From NCBI RefSeq assembly GCF_004342915.1, contig NZ_SLWL01000004.1:1-64000 (forward strand): 64,000 nucleotides of DNA, given 5' to 3'. Under the pieces are notes generated by a model. That model had not been told where the DNA came from. It searched no databases and worked only from the letters and a program-made list of their open reading frames with translations. This DNA comes from Camelimonas lactis. Its GTDB lineage: Bacteria; Pseudomonadota; Alphaproteobacteria; Rhizobiales; Beijerinckiaceae. The position numbers and the translations under genes are program-made. Of this stretch, positions 10,150-21,392 are shown piece after piece (position 1 is the first letter of the stretch; the number at the start of each line of letters is the position of its first letter).

Positions 10150-10571
10150 CCGGCGGCAAAAAGGATACGCACGGCGAAGATCCCCCACATGATAATCAGG
10201 ACAAAGACGCTGACGCCAAAGGCGGCGCCGCGCGCCAGCATGCGGCCGCCGCGCACGTGGATGGCGGCCTGAATGATCCGGGCCACCACATAGACCCACT
10301 CCAGCACGACGAACAGCAGGTCCGCCTTGCGGGTGATCAGGGCCAGAATCACCAGCGCATAGAACAGCGCCGGCATGGCCAGGGCGTTGCCATAGGCGTT
10401 GTTGAGGCGGCGCGCGTCATCCGGCCAGTTGTCCGGATTGAGCGTGACGTCGCGCTCTCGCACCTCGCCATGGCTCAGCGCCCGCCGGCGGCTGCCCGCC
10501 AACATGAACAGCAGGACGAAGGTCAGGATTACCAGCACGAAAACCGGAAGCAGGATTGCCTGTACGCTCAT
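10146..10571 (-). CDS. MAPEG family membrane protein (141 aa)
   Basis: A four-helix membrane protein of the MAPEG superfamily (eicosanoid/glutathione metabolism-like). Hydrophobic segments are at about residues 4-25, 62-83, 84-102 and 120-141. The RDVTLNPDNWPDD and NAYGNALAMPALFYAL stretch is typical of the bacterial members, which have no established substrate. It lies between guaB and rsmB on the same strand and overlaps rsmB by 4 bp, a block conserved in several Rhizobiales. Membership is clear; the biochemical role is not. Confidence 0.85.
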   Translation of the reverse strand: MSVQAILLPVFVLVILTFVLLFMLAGSRRRALSHGEVRERDVTLNPDNWPDDARRLNNAYGNALAMPALFYALVILALITRKADLLFVVLEWVYVVARIIQAAIHVRGGRMLARGAAFGVSVFVLIIMWGIFAVRILFAAG

Positions 10572-10648
10572 GTCATCCCCCCCGCTGGCGGAGCAGGCGC
10601 GACGCGCCTCCGTGGAAGCGGACGCCCTGCCCTCATGTGACGATGACC

Positions 10649-12712
<2,064 letters not shown>

Positions 12713-14194
12713 GTGAAGCGCTCGGTCCTGACGCCCCTCATCGTCGCCTGCGCCCTGTTCATGGAGAACACCGATTCCACGGTGATCGCCACCTCCCTGC
12801 CCGCCATCGCCGGCGATATCGGCGTCAGCCCGATCGCGCTGAAACTGGCGCTAACCTCCTACATGGTGTCCCTGGCGGTGTTCATTCCCATCAGCGGCTG
12901 GATGGCGGACCGCTTCGGCGCGCGCACGGTTTTCCGGCTGGCGATGGTGGTGTTCATGGCCGGCTCGCTGGCCTGCGGCATGGCCAATTCGCTGGAAGGC
13001 TTCGTGATGGCGCGCTTCCTGCAGGGCATGGGCGGCGCCATGATGGTGCCCGTGGGGCGACTGGTGCTGCTGCGCACCGTGCCCAAGACGGAGCTGGTGT
13101 CGGCGCTGGCCTATCTCACCATTCCGGCGCTGGTCGGCCCGGTAGTCGGCCCGCCGCTTGGCGGCTTCATCACCACCTGGTTCAACTGGCGCTGGATCTT
13201 CCTGATCAATATCCCGATTGGAATCATCGGCGTCATCCTCGCCAGCATCTTCATCGAAAACGTGCGGGAGGAGGATGTCGCGCCCCTCGACGTGCCAGGT
13301 TTCCTGCTCGCGGGCAGCGGCCTCGCCACGCTGATGCTGGCGTTTTCAAGCGGCGGCGGCCACCTGATTTCACCGCCGCTGGCCATCGGCCTTGGCGGAC
13401 TGGGCGTCGCCCTGCTCGGCCTGTATCTGGCCCATTCACGACGAGTGGCGACGCCCGTGCTGAAGCTGTCGCTGCTGCGCATAAACACCTTCCGGGTCAG
13501 CGTCTATTCCGGCTCGCTGTTCAGGATTGGCGCGGGGGCGATTCCCTTTCTGCTACCGCTGATGCTGCAAGCGGGCTTTGGCATGACGCCGGCGCATTCG
13601 GGCATGATCACCTTCGTGTCGGCGGTTGGCGCGCTGTTCACCAAAACCCTGGCGACCCGCATCCTGCGCCGCTTCGGTTTCCGCTCGGTGCTGGGCTTCA
13701 ACCTGGTGCTGGCTTCGGCCTTTGTCGCCAGCTACGGCCTGTTTACCGCGACGACGCCGCTGGCGGTGATGCTGGGAACGCTGTTCCTCGGCGGCTGTTT
13801 GCGCTCGATGCAGTTCACCGCCTTCAACGCCATCGCCTACGCCGACATCGAACCGAAGGACATGAGCTTCGCCACCAGCCTGTATGCGGTGGCGCAGCAA
13901 CTCTCGCTCGCTGTTGGCGTGGCCCTGGGCGCGGCGGCGCTGCAGGTTTCGGCGCTGCTGCGCTGCGGCCAGCCCGACGCCATCGCCGCGCAGGATTTCA
14001 TGCCGGCGTTCCTTTGCGTCGGCGTGGTTTCAGCCCTGGGCGTGCTGCTGATCCCCAGCCTCGCGCCCAACGCCGGCGCGGAAATGTCCGGTCATGTCAG
14101 CCGCCGCAAGGTCCGCGATTCCGCCGGCGACGGCACGGCGCGCCGGGCCACCGCCGAAGCGGTGCAGCAGCATCCGCGAGCCGGCGAAGGCTGA
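12713..14194 (+). CDS. MFS drug exporter, DHA2/EmrB-like (493 aa)
   Basis: A polytopic inner-membrane transporter with about 13-14 predicted helices. The antiporter motif C region is visible as PALVGPVVGPPLGGFITTWF, and motif A-like GWMADRFGARTVFR lies between the second and third helices. This places it in the 14-helix DHA2 family of H+-coupled drug exporters. The last 35 residues are cytosolic, Arg/Ala-rich and not conserved in the family. The start is the GTG at 12713, seven bases after GGAGG. No membrane-fusion partner or regulator is adjacent, so the substrate cannot be guessed. Confidence 0.88.
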   Translation: MKRSVLTPLIVACALFMENTDSTVIATSLPAIAGDIGVSPIALKLALTSYMVSLAVFIPISGWMADRFGARTVFRLAMVVFMAGSLACGMANSLEGFVMARFLQGMGGAMMVPVGRLVLLRTVPKTELVSALAYLTIPALVGPVVGPPLGGFITTWFNWRWIFLINIPIGIIGVILASIFIENVREEDVAPLDVPGFLLAGSGLATLMLAFSSGGGHLISPPLAIGLGGLGVALLGLYLAHSRRVATPVLKLSLLRINTFRVSVYSGSLFRIGAGAIPFLLPLMLQAGFGMTPAHSGMITFVSAVGALFTKTLATRILRRFGFRSVLGFNLVLASAFVASYGLFTATTPLAVMLGTLFLGGCLRSMQFTAFNAIAYADIEPKDMSFATSLYAVAQQLSLAVGVALGAAALQVSALLRCGQPDAIAAQDFMPAFLCVGVVSALGVLLIPSLAPNAGAEMSGHVSRRKVRDSAGDGTARRATAEAVQQHPRAGEG

Positions 14195-14374
14195 CGCGGC
14201 GGGTTTTTGCATGATGGCCTGGGGAAGAAAGCCACCGCGCGGTCGCGGGAGCTGCCAGACAGCGAGCATGACGACGCAACCGCGACCGGCAATGCTCAGG
14301 TCTGTATGGGCCCTTGCAGGAATGCCCTGCGCCGCCCGGCGCTTTACCCGGGCGGTCCGCTTGGGGTTTTGACG

Positions 14375-15145
14375 TTATTCCGCATCCCAGTGACCCGCGG
14401 CGCGGGGATCGTCATCCGGGTCCTGGCCTGCGCCCAACGCCCCCTGGCCGCGATAGCCAGTGGCCAGCACATACAGCTCCGATGAGCCGGCCCGGCTGGC
14501 GGCGGGCTTGACGTGGCGCACCACGGCGAAATCGCGTTTGAGATTGGCCAGCAAGGTATTTTCCGTGCCGCCCTGGAACACCTTGGCGAGGAACACGCCG
14601 CCAGGCGCCAGCACCTCGCGGGCGAACTCGATGGCCACTTCAGCCAGGCCGACAATGCGCAGGTGATCCGTCTTCTTGTGGCCGGTGGTGTTGGCGGCCA
14701 TGTCGGACATGACAATGTCGGCCGGGCCGCCCAGCATCTGCATCAGCAGGCCGGGCGCTTCCGGCGCCAGAAAATCCATCTGCACCGCTTCGACGCCAGG
14801 CAGGCCGTCAATCGGCAACAGGTCAATGCCGACGACGCGGCCCACGGGCGCGCCTGGTTTCGGCTCCGCCGCGCCGACGCGCTGCGCCGCCACCTGGCTC
14901 CAGCCGCCAGGCGCCGCGCCAAGGTCGATCACCCGCTGGCCCGGTTTCAGCAGCTTGTAGCGATCATCGATCTCCAGCAGCTTGAAGGCGGCGCGCGAGC
15001 GGTATCCCTCGCGTTTGGCGCGCTCGACATAGGGATCGTTGAGCTGGCGCTCCAGCCATTTCTGCGACGCTGTCGTGCGCTTCTTCGCGGTTTTCAGGCG
15101 CACCTTGAGATTGCGCTGGCCGCCCTTGTCCGATGCACCGCTCAT
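14375..15145 (-). CDS. rlmE: 23S rRNA 2'-O-ribose U2552 methyltransferase RlmE (256 aa)
   Basis: FtsJ/RrmJ family. The motifs are [12 protein letters not shown] (catalytic Lys), [15 protein letters not shown] (SAM site), [17 protein letters not shown] (catalytic Asp), FLAKVFQGG (Lys) and [11 protein letters not shown] (Glu), completing the K-D-K-E tetrad. It methylates U2552 in the A loop during late 50S assembly. The start at 15145 (MSGASDKGG) gives a normal length plus the Lys/Arg-rich N-terminal extension common in Rhizobiales. The C-terminus has a short acidic tail. It lies about 255 bp downstream of ppx on the same strand, a conserved pairing. Confidence 0.95.
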   Translation of the reverse strand: MSGASDKGGQRNLKVRLKTAKKRTTASQKWLERQLNDPYVERAKREGYRSRAAFKLLEIDDRYKLLKPGQRVIDLGAAPGGWSQVAAQRVGAAEPKPGAPVGRVVGIDLLPIDGLPGVEAVQMDFLAPEAPGLLMQMLGGPADIVMSDMAANTTGHKKTDHLRIVGLAEVAIEFAREVLAPGGVFLAKVFQGGTENTLLANLKRDFAVVRHVKPAASRAGSSELYVLATGYRGQGALGAGQDPDDDPRAAGHWDAE

Positions 15146-15400
15146 AACCTGATCACCTGAATTGTCCGAATACGCGCCGGCAGATCGCAGTGCTCTAGAG
15201 CATTTTTGCGAAAAATGGAGCCCGCTTTCCGTAAAGGGGCCGCGTCCTGGCCGGGAGATCGGGCGTTTCCCGCGCACCGGCTCTCCCTGAAACAAAATCC
15301 GTTCATGTCAAACCGCGGCTTCATCCCACCTTGCCGCACCGCCGCATCTTGCGCGTTCCTGGCGGCTCCTCGCGAGCCCTTCAAGGCAGCTTGCGTCGCT

Positions 15401-16801
15401 TCAGCGCCGGCCCGCCGTCGCCGCCCGCAACATGCCGTCCTCGCGCATCATCGACATCAGGATGCCCTCGCGCAGACCGCGATCGGCGATGCGCAGCCTG
15501 GGCGCGGGAAAACAGCGCCGCAGGGCGTCGAGGATGGCGCAGCCGGCGAGCACCAGATCGGCCCTGTCATTGCCGATGCAGGCGTTGGCGGCGCGCTCGC
15601 GAAAGCTGCTGCGGCGCAGATGGTGGACGACGCGGTTGACGTTGCGGTCGCTCATCCACAAGCCATCGACCCGCCGCCGGTCATAGCGCGGCAGGCGCAG
15701 GTGCACCCCGGCGATGGTGGTGACGGTGCCGGAGGTGCCAAGCAGATGAAAACCCTCGCGCGCGGCGGCCCAGCCGACCCGCTCGCGGAACGGATCGAGC
15801 AGCGCCAGCACCTCATCGACCATCGCCCGGTAGACGGCTGGCGTCACCGTCCTGCCGCCATGACGCTCGGCCAGGGTCACCACCCCGACGGGCAGCGACA
15901 CCCAGTCGGCGATGCTCTGGCACGGGTCATTCATGGTGGAAACGCCGCGCCCGACCAGGCAGGCCACTTCCGTGGAGCCGCCGCCGATGTCGAACACCAG
16001 CAGCGCCTCCGACGCCGGATCGGCGAGGCTGGCGCAACCGGAAACCGCCAGAAACGCCTCGGTGCGCCTGTCGACCACTTCCAGTTGCAGGCCGGTTTCG
16101 GTGAAAACCCGGTTGATGAAATCGGCGCCATTCAGGGCCGACCGGCAAGCTTCGGTCGCCACGAGGCGGGCGCGGGCCACATGACGGTGATCCATCTTGG
16201 CGCCGCAGACCCGCAGGGCCTCGATCGAACGCTGGATGGCGCTTTCCGCCAGGGCGCCAGTGCTGCCCAGTCCCTCGCCCAACCGGACGATGCGCGAAAA
16301 GGCATCGACCACGCGAAAGCCAGTTTCGCCCGGCTCGGCGATCAGCAAGCGGCAATTGTTGGTGCCAAGATCCAGCGCGGCGTAGGCGACGCCAGGGGGG
16401 CGCGCATCCGCCTCCGCGCCGCGTCCACGCCGGCGCAGGGCCTCACCAGACCCGCGCCACGGGCCGCCCCGGCGCTGCGACCCTCCGGGCCGGGCCGGGC
16501 GCTCTTGCCGAAGTTGTTCTTGTCGGGGGTGGTCTTGCCGGAGTTGCTCGTGTTTGGCCTGTTTTGCCTGGGCGCCGTCATGGCTGGCGGGCGTGGCCGC
16601 CCGCAAGGCGTCTGCACGCGCCGAATCATGCGCGCCAGACGCCGTCATGGCGGCATGACAACGGGCGGCGGCAGGCTCCCGCCACGCAGGACGGCCGGGG
16701 CCGCCATCCTGTGCGCCGCCATTTTCCGCAACTGTAACGGAAACGGCGCACGCGCCATTGGCGCCTGCATCGTCCATCGCCGACACTGTTCGATCCTTCA
16801 C
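15401..16801 (-). CDS. ppx: Ppx/GppA phosphatase family protein (466 aa)
   Basis: Exopolyphosphatase/guanosine pentaphosphatase family, ASKHA fold. The phosphate-1 motif is AALDLGTNNCRLLIAE (about residues 144-159) and the phosphate-2 motif LLVFDIGGGSTEVACL, with the adenosine-site LLGTSGTVTTIAG further on. Short members of about 330 residues occur beside rlmE in many alphaproteobacteria. The first 140 residues are low complexity (Gln/Arg/Ala/Gly-rich, with HEQLRQDHPRQEQLRQERP repeats) and outside the fold. The true start may be internal, so the N-terminus is uncertain. The product could hydrolyse polyphosphate or (p)ppGpp; sequence does not decide. Confidence 0.88.
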   Translation of the reverse strand: MKDRTVSAMDDAGANGACAVSVTVAENGGAQDGGPGRPAWREPAAARCHAAMTASGAHDSARADALRAATPASHDGAQAKQAKHEQLRQDHPRQEQLRQERPARPGGSQRRGGPWRGSGEALRRRGRGAEADARPPGVAYAALDLGTNNCRLLIAEPGETGFRVVDAFSRIVRLGEGLGSTGALAESAIQRSIEALRVCGAKMDHRHVARARLVATEACRSALNGADFINRVFTETGLQLEVVDRRTEAFLAVSGCASLADPASEALLVFDIGGGSTEVACLVGRGVSTMNDPCQSIADWVSLPVGVVTLAERHGGRTVTPAVYRAMVDEVLALLDPFRERVGWAAAREGFHLLGTSGTVTTIAGVHLRLPRYDRRRVDGLWMSDRNVNRVVHHLRRSSFRERAANACIGNDRADLVLAGCAILDALRRCFPAPRLRIADRGLREGILMSMMREDGMLRAATAGRR

Positions 16802-17002
16802 AGATCAGGGCGCGCCGCATGAGGCGCGCAAGTTGGCTTTAGCGTAAACGCTGCCCTGCCCGGCGCCAAGCGCCGTGATCCCGGCCTTGATCTGAATTTC
16901 GAGGCATTTACGGTCTATCCATTCCAGGTGAATCAGATAGCCGTACGGTCACGCCGCAGCGGATTCCGAAACCACCCTCCGACGACATATTTCTGGAACA
17001 TC

Positions 17003-17770
17003 ATGCAACATTTCTCGTCCGACGGCGTCGACATCGCCTTCGTGGATCTGCCAGCGCCTGACGGCGCAAGGGGCGATCCGGTGCTGCTGGTGCACGGCTT
17101 CGCCTCGAATCACTCGGTGAACTGGATCTATCCGGGCTGGAGCACCACCCTGAACCGGGCGGGTTACCGGGTGATCGCCCTCGACAACCGGGGCCATGGC
17201 CAGAGTCAGAAATTCTATGATCCGGCCTGCTACAACTCCGCCCTGATGGCCCAGGATTGTCTGAACCTGCTCGACCATCTGGGGCTGCCGCGCGCCGACG
17301 TCATGGGCTATTCCATGGGCGCGCGCATCACCGCCCACATGGCGCTCGCCCATCCCGACCGGGTGCGCTCGGCGGTGCTCGGCGGCCTCGGCATCCGGCT
17401 GGTGGACGGCGTCGGCCTGCCCATGGGCATCGCCGACGCGCTTGAGGCGCCAACGGGCGACAATCTCACCGACAAGCAGCAGAAAATGTTCCGCTCCTTC
17501 GCCGAGCAGACGCGCAGCGACCTCAGGGCGCTCGCCGCCTGCATTCGCGGCACGCGCCAGACACTGACGCGGGAAGAGACTTACCAGATCGGCGTGCCGA
17601 CGCTGATCGCCGTGGGCACGCGCGACGATATCGCCGGCTCGCCGCACGAACTGGCCGCCATGCTGCCCAATGCGACTGCGGTCGATATTCCCGGCCGCGA
17701 CCATAACCTCGCGGTGGGCGACCGGGTATTCAAGGAGGCGGTCGTGGCGTTTCTGGCCGGGCGACCGTGA
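17003..17770 (+). CDS. Alpha/beta hydrolase (255 aa)
   Basis: A classical alpha/beta-hydrolase fold: oxyanion region LLVHGFASNHSVNW, DNRGHGQSQK, nucleophile elbow GYSMGAR (Ser), acid in VGTRDDIAGSP and catalytic His in PGRDHNLAVGD. These resemble esterases or carboxylesterases; the substrate is unknown. Start 17003 (MQHFSSDGVDIAF) gives a standard N-terminus; an upstream in-frame ATG at 16928 would add 25 atypical residues. It is transcribed away from ppx and is followed by a lipoprotein gene. Confidence 0.88.
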   Translation: MQHFSSDGVDIAFVDLPAPDGARGDPVLLVHGFASNHSVNWIYPGWSTTLNRAGYRVIALDNRGHGQSQKFYDPACYNSALMAQDCLNLLDHLGLPRADVMGYSMGARITAHMALAHPDRVRSAVLGGLGIRLVDGVGLPMGIADALEAPTGDNLTDKQQKMFRSFAEQTRSDLRALAACIRGTRQTLTREETYQIGVPTLIAVGTRDDIAGSPHELAAMLPNATAVDIPGRDHNLAVGDRVFKEAVVAFLAGRP

Positions 17771-17884
17771 TCACGCCGCATCAACCCAGGAACGATTGCG
17801 CGAGGCCGGCGTTTTATTGCTGACCGAAGCATCGTCATGACGCACGATGTCGCTGGTTCAGAAAACTCCGATACAGGAGACGTC

Positions 17885-18316
17885 ATGAACAGAACGCCAC
17901 GCATACTCGCCGGCGCATTAGCCATTAGCGCGGGCCTGGCGCTTTCCGGCTGCGTAACCGGCGACCCTGGCCCCTATTACGCCACGGGCGCGCCAGTCGT
18001 TTACACCGGCGGCTCTTATTACGGATATGGGGCGCCGGTTTACGGCGGCGGCTGGGGCTACGGCTACCGGCGACCGTGGGTTGGGCCGCGCCCCTGGATC
18101 GGGCCAAGGCCTCCGGGTCCCCGCCCCTGGGTGGGACCGCGACCACCGCCTCCCGGGTTCAAGCCGCCGCCCCCGGGCTTCAGGCCGACGCCTGGCATGG
18201 GCCCACGTCCGGGGTTTGGTCCAAGGCCTGGCTTTGGTCCAAGACCGGGACATGGCCCACGGCCGGGCTTCAGGCCAGGTCCCAGACCCGGAGGGGCGAT
18301 GTTCCGGCCCCGGTGA
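17885..18316 (+). CDS. Proline/glycine/arginine-rich lipoprotein (143 aa)
   Basis: The signal peptide ([20 protein letters not shown]) ends in a lipobox LSGC at residues 20-23, so the protein is probably lipidated. The mature part has a Tyr/Gly-rich section ([20 protein letters not shown]) and then a basic Pro-rich tail with repeated GPRP and [12 protein letters not shown] units. Similar small repeat-rich lipoproteins are common in Rhizobiales envelopes; function unknown. Start 17885 is supported by ACAGGAG upstream. It is the last chromosomal gene before the tRNA-Gln element. Confidence 0.8.
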   Translation: MNRTPRILAGALAISAGLALSGCVTGDPGPYYATGAPVVYTGGSYYGYGAPVYGGGWGYGYRRPWVGPRPWIGPRPPGPRPWVGPRPPPPGFKPPPPGFRPTPGMGPRPGFGPRPGFGPRPGHGPRPGFRPGPRPGGAMFRPR

Positions 18317-18512
18317 TGCTGTCAAAAGGCGCGACCGGCGCGCTTCGCCACAACGCAGGCTACGTCTGCACGGAAAGGCGCGCCGGATCAGATGGGCCCG
18401 CCGCCGCCGTGGCTGATGGCTGCTGGGCGCTGGCCGGACGGGCGCTGACACAATCTCCGCCTGTCAGGACAGGTGGTGCGATTTTCGCAGTGGAATGGCG
18501 GCCGCCTAATGC

Positions 18513-18541
18513 AAAAAGCGTCAATCATTCCTGATTGACGC
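18513..18541 (-). terminator. Displaced terminator of tRNA-Gln
   Basis: On the minus strand GCGTCAATCA, a GGAA loop, TGATTGACGC and then TTTTT form an intrinsic terminator with a perfect 10-bp stem. It faces the attL copy of the tRNA-Gln 3' end 16 bp away. Before integration it would have directly followed tRNA-Gln; it is now 9.2 kb from that gene. Confidence 0.8.
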
Positions 18542-18556
18542 TCGCAAACCAAAAAA

Positions 18557-18574
18557 TTGGCTGGGGAACTTGGA
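18557..18574. repeat. attL of the tRNA-Gln element
   Basis: TTGGCTGGGGAAC is the complement of the tRNA-Gln 3' end including CCA. It is identical to 27738-27750; the match extends to 18 bp with one mismatch. It is the displaced tRNA tail left by integration. Confidence 0.85.
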
Positions 18575-18637
18575 CCCTCACTTTCCTGAAACATAAGCGC
18601 TGAAATGCTTATATTTATTGATTTTTAGCGATTGCTT

Positions 18638-18672
18638 TGGGCTACCAAATTGGGCTACCAGTGGGCTACCAA
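18638..18672. repeat. Left TGGGCTACCAA array (3 copies)
   Basis: TGGGCTACCAA copies start at 18638, 18651 and 18662 (spacings 13 and 11 bp), between attL and the integrase start. The same motif with the same spacings recurs at the right end. The arrangement fits arm-type integrase binding sites. A single further copy (GGGCTACCAA) is at 21692. Confidence 0.75.
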
Positions 18673-18715
18673 TCGGAATCGAACCCACTCCCGCTAGCGC
18701 ATTGGATGCAAGCCC

Positions 18716-20011
18716 ATGGCCGCTGACAAGACCTACCTGCAAAAGCACGGCAACCAGTGGCGGGTTGTGGTGAAGGTGCCTGAGCGCTTGCGGGAGATCG
18801 TCGGCAAGGCCCATCTGATGCACCCCCTTCACACAGACAACCTGACGACCGCCAATCGGGACAAGTTCAAGATTGTCGCACAGATGAAGGCTCAACTGGC
18901 TGAAGCTGAGCGGAGGCTGAAGCAGAAGGCCAGCACCCTTGGCGATCCCCTCATGGATGAAGCCATGGAATGGCGCGACGCTCCGGCGGGCGATGACGAC
19001 AATGCGGAGGCAGCAAGCCTCCTGCTTATCGAACGGGCGGAAGAAATCGAAGATCAGGAAGGCCACGAGCGGGCCAAGGCATTTGCTGATGCTGCCAGAG
19101 GTGTAGCCACTCCACTTCTCACGATGGTGGATGTCTGGCTGGCGGAACGCATCATGAAGCCCCGGCAGGTCATCGACTATCGCCGGGCTGTCACCAAGTT
19201 CAACGCGTGGCTGGCCAACAACAAGAAGCCCACGACGCTTGAGGGCGTCTCCCGTCGTATCGCAGGTAGCTACATCACCGAAGCCTTTGTAAGGGCCGGC
19301 GTGAACACCCGGACGGCCAACAAGGACATCTCGTCTCTGTCCAGCTTCTGGAAGTGGGCAGAACGGAAGGGGATCGTTGAAGCCAACGTGTGGCAGGGCC
19401 AGTCGCTCGCCAAGCAGCAGACGCCTAAAGGGCTGGACAAGCGCCCCTTCACCGACGCCGAGATGAAGGCCCTGTTCACCGGCAACGCCAGTCCAATCCT
19501 CCGGGACTTCATGTCTATCGCCGCCCTATCGGGGATGCGGATTGACGAGATAGCCAAGCTCCGGGTGCGGGACATCGTGAACGATTGCTTCGACATCGTA
19601 GAGGCAAAGACAACCGCAGGCGTCCGCATGGTGCCCATCCATTCGGGACTGAAGGGCATTGTCGGTCAACGCATGACGGGCAAGGCCGGCGACGATTGGC
19701 TGTTCCCTGAACTGCCGGAGCCCAAACCCGGATCAGCAGTGGAACGCTCCCAGTATGTCGTGAAGGCCTTCACCACCTACCGCAGGCGGGTGAAGGTGAA
19801 TGACGTACCGCCGGGAGCACGTCAGTCCCGCGTGGACTTCCACAGCTTCAGGCGCTGGTTCATCACGAAGGCCGAGCAGGCCCACCAGCCGCCCCACTTC
19901 ATATCGGCCTTGGTTGGGCACAAGCGTGAAGGAATGACGCTTGGGCGGTACTCAGCGGGGCCGGAAGTGGAGCAGTTCAGGGCCGTGGTGGAGGCGGTTC
20001 ATTTCCTTTGA
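18716..20011 (+). CDS. int: Phage-type tyrosine integrase (431 aa)
   Basis: The N-terminal arm/core-binding part (residues 1-230) includes LQKHGNQWRVVVKVPERLREIVGKA and the SAM-like segment DKDISSLSSFWKWAERKG-like region. The catalytic domain has Arg in ALSGMRIDEIAKLRV, the HSFRRWF box (HxxR), VGHKREGMT and nucleophile Tyr in LGRYSAG. All catalytic residues are present, so it may be active. It lies at the attL end, the end away from the intact tRNA. Overall it resembles integrases of temperate alphaproteobacterial phages. The start codon has only a weak ribosome site, so its exact position is provisional. Confidence 0.93.
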   Translation: MAADKTYLQKHGNQWRVVVKVPERLREIVGKAHLMHPLHTDNLTTANRDKFKIVAQMKAQLAEAERRLKQKASTLGDPLMDEAMEWRDAPAGDDDNAEAASLLLIERAEEIEDQEGHERAKAFADAARGVATPLLTMVDVWLAERIMKPRQVIDYRRAVTKFNAWLANNKKPTTLEGVSRRIAGSYITEAFVRAGVNTRTANKDISSLSSFWKWAERKGIVEANVWQGQSLAKQQTPKGLDKRPFTDAEMKALFTGNASPILRDFMSIAALSGMRIDEIAKLRVRDIVNDCFDIVEAKTTAGVRMVPIHSGLKGIVGQRMTGKAGDDWLFPELPEPKPGSAVERSQYVVKAFTTYRRRVKVNDVPPGARQSRVDFHSFRRWFITKAEQAHQPPHFISALVGHKREGMTLGRYSAGPEVEQFRAVVEAVHFL

Positions 20012-20255
20012 CGGCTAGGTTCCCCGCATCAATTTGCTTAAACTGGGCCATACGCCCCCGGAGTTGTGCTCTCTGTTTCCGCACCTGCTGCGGGTCGGAC
20101 GCCAAGGACATCTCCCTCCGCGTTTTGAGCAGCCCCTGTCTCTGACGATTTGGAGCGGTCAGGCGACCTTCGTTGACAATCACTCCCGTAACTTCCGCAG
20201 CACGGCAGCGTCGGCTAATCGCCTTCGCTGCTGAATAGCCATTTCCCTGTCACCC

Positions 20256-20335
20256 GTATCGACCAAGGACGGCCTTCATGGCTGTCCGGGTACGATGACA
20301 CCCGCGAGCAACTAACGGGCCTCTACGGCCGATAC
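20256..20335. repeat. 80-bp unit A
   Basis: Starts GTATCGACCAAGGACGGC, has GATGACACC in the middle and ends CGGGCCTCTACGGYCGRTAC. The ends form an inverted repeat (GTATCGACC against GGCCGATAC, one mismatch). Units B and C have the same length and the same conserved blocks. Confidence 0.75.
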
Positions 20336-20521
20336 CGCGCACATTGCTATGGCCCCAGTCTGGAGCGGAGCGGTTGCACATCGGCACCACCGCGAGAAGG
20401 CTGAAGCGGTGAAGGTTCATCGTCCAGCTTGCGTCGGCAACCTGCCCTTTATCGGCCATTGCGGCATCGCCGCTAGGCAATGGGCGAGCCACCACCACAG
20501 ACAGGCGTTTGCGTTTCACCC

Positions 20522-20601
20522 GTATCGACCAAGGACGGCAGGGAGCACGCTCCAGCCACGATGACACCCGAAGCACCGAGACGGGCCTCTACGGTCGGTA
20601 C
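20522..20601. repeat. 80-bp unit B
   Basis: Same length and blocks as unit A. The terminal arms are GTATCGACC and GGTCGGTAC, which pair with one G-U wobble. In the frame reading RIDQGR...DDT...GLYGRY the differences from A in the last block are synonymous. Confidence 0.75.
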
Positions 20602-20773
20602 GTTGCGGCTTGCCGCCCCTATGGCCCACAGCGCACCCGCAGCACCACATTTATCCACAGGGCTGTCCATGAAGAAGTCCCGCCAACGGGAGTATCAGCC
20701 CATGGCAGGGGCTCAGGTCCACCTGACATAGTCCCGGAACAGGGATCATCCCATTGAAGAGACTAAGTTTTTA

Positions 20774-20801
20774 TTGACCCCGGTCCGTCACCCCCTACCC
20801 T
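20774..20801 (+). promoter_or_regulatory. Candidate sigma-70-type promoter for the 57-aa gene
   Basis: TTGACC (20774-20779) and TACCCT (20796-20801) are 16 bp apart, in a locally A/T-richer patch 43 bp upstream of the ATG at 20844. Fit to consensus is moderate. Confidence 0.35.
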
Positions 20802-20843
20802 GGCCACGTCAATACAGCCTTTCCGCCAAGCAAGGGACCACCC

Positions 20844-21017
20844 ATGAACCTCTTCATCACGACCCCGCTGTTCTCCGTCTCGATCGTCCGCATGTCCAAA
20901 GAGCACCGCCCTGACTGGGGCATGGAATTTCGGGGCAGGTCCGCGTTCGCCTACCTTGGCCGGGTTGAGATAGTGGCCAGTGCGGAGCGTCGCCGGGACT
21001 TCGGCATTCAATGGTGA
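20844..21017 (+). CDS. Small phage-like hypothetical protein (57 aa)
   Basis: A 57-codon frame reading MNLFITTPLFSVSIVRMSKE, then HRPDWGMEFRGRSAFAYLG, VEIVASAERRRDFGIQW. The composition is protein-like (mixed hydrophobic and charged residues, no low complexity), there is AAGGGA eight bases upstream and a candidate promoter at 20774. It lies alone in the otherwise non-coding part of the element, between 80-bp units B and C. No family recognised; small early genes of this kind are common in podoviruses. Confidence 0.6.
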   Translation: MNLFITTPLFSVSIVRMSKEHRPDWGMEFRGRSAFAYLGRVEIVASAERRRDFGIQW

Positions 21018-21115
21018 AGCTGGGGACCTGTAGACGGGCTCTTGCCTAACGCAACGGCCCAGCGCCCACAGAGCTACCGCATTGGCTAGCACCGGCGGCG
21101 CATTGCTTCTGACAC

Positions 21116-21195
21116 GTATCGACCAAGGACGGCCATCAGCATGTTCCGGGTGTGATGACACCGGGGACCCAGCGGCGGGCCTCTACGGTCGATAC
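21116..21195. repeat. 80-bp unit C
   Basis: Third copy, again exactly 80 bp. The terminal arms GTATCGACC and GGTCGATAC are perfect reverse complements. Units A and C also share about 12 bp beyond the right end (CGCGCACATTGC). Confidence 0.75.
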
Positions 21196-21392
21196 CGCGC
21201 ACATTGCCGGGGAGGCAGCCCCGGAGACGCCGCAGCCACGCCGGAAGGTGACGGGCAGCAGGAAAAGTGTAGCGCCACTGCACCTTGCCTTTATTCTGTT
21301 AATTCAACAAGTTAGAGGGACTGGAATAAAACGCCCATTATAAGGGTAGCCCCACCCTATGCCCCGGTTCAGATATATATATATAGATAACA

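Larger units (their letters stand above)
20012..20773. other. Mostly non-coding stretch after the integrase
   Basis: About 760 bases with two of the three 80-bp units (20256 and 20522). Open frames exist on both strands but no start, family or codon pattern is convincing. A 68-codon minus-strand frame (19977-20183) with a Gln/Arg-rich stretch is the best candidate but overlaps the integrase end. Confidence 0.4.

Noticed and set aside
19977-20183. 68-codon minus-strand frame after the integrase
   Set aside because: Has a plausible Gln/Arg-rich helix, but overlaps the integrase end and has no ribosome site or relatives known to me.
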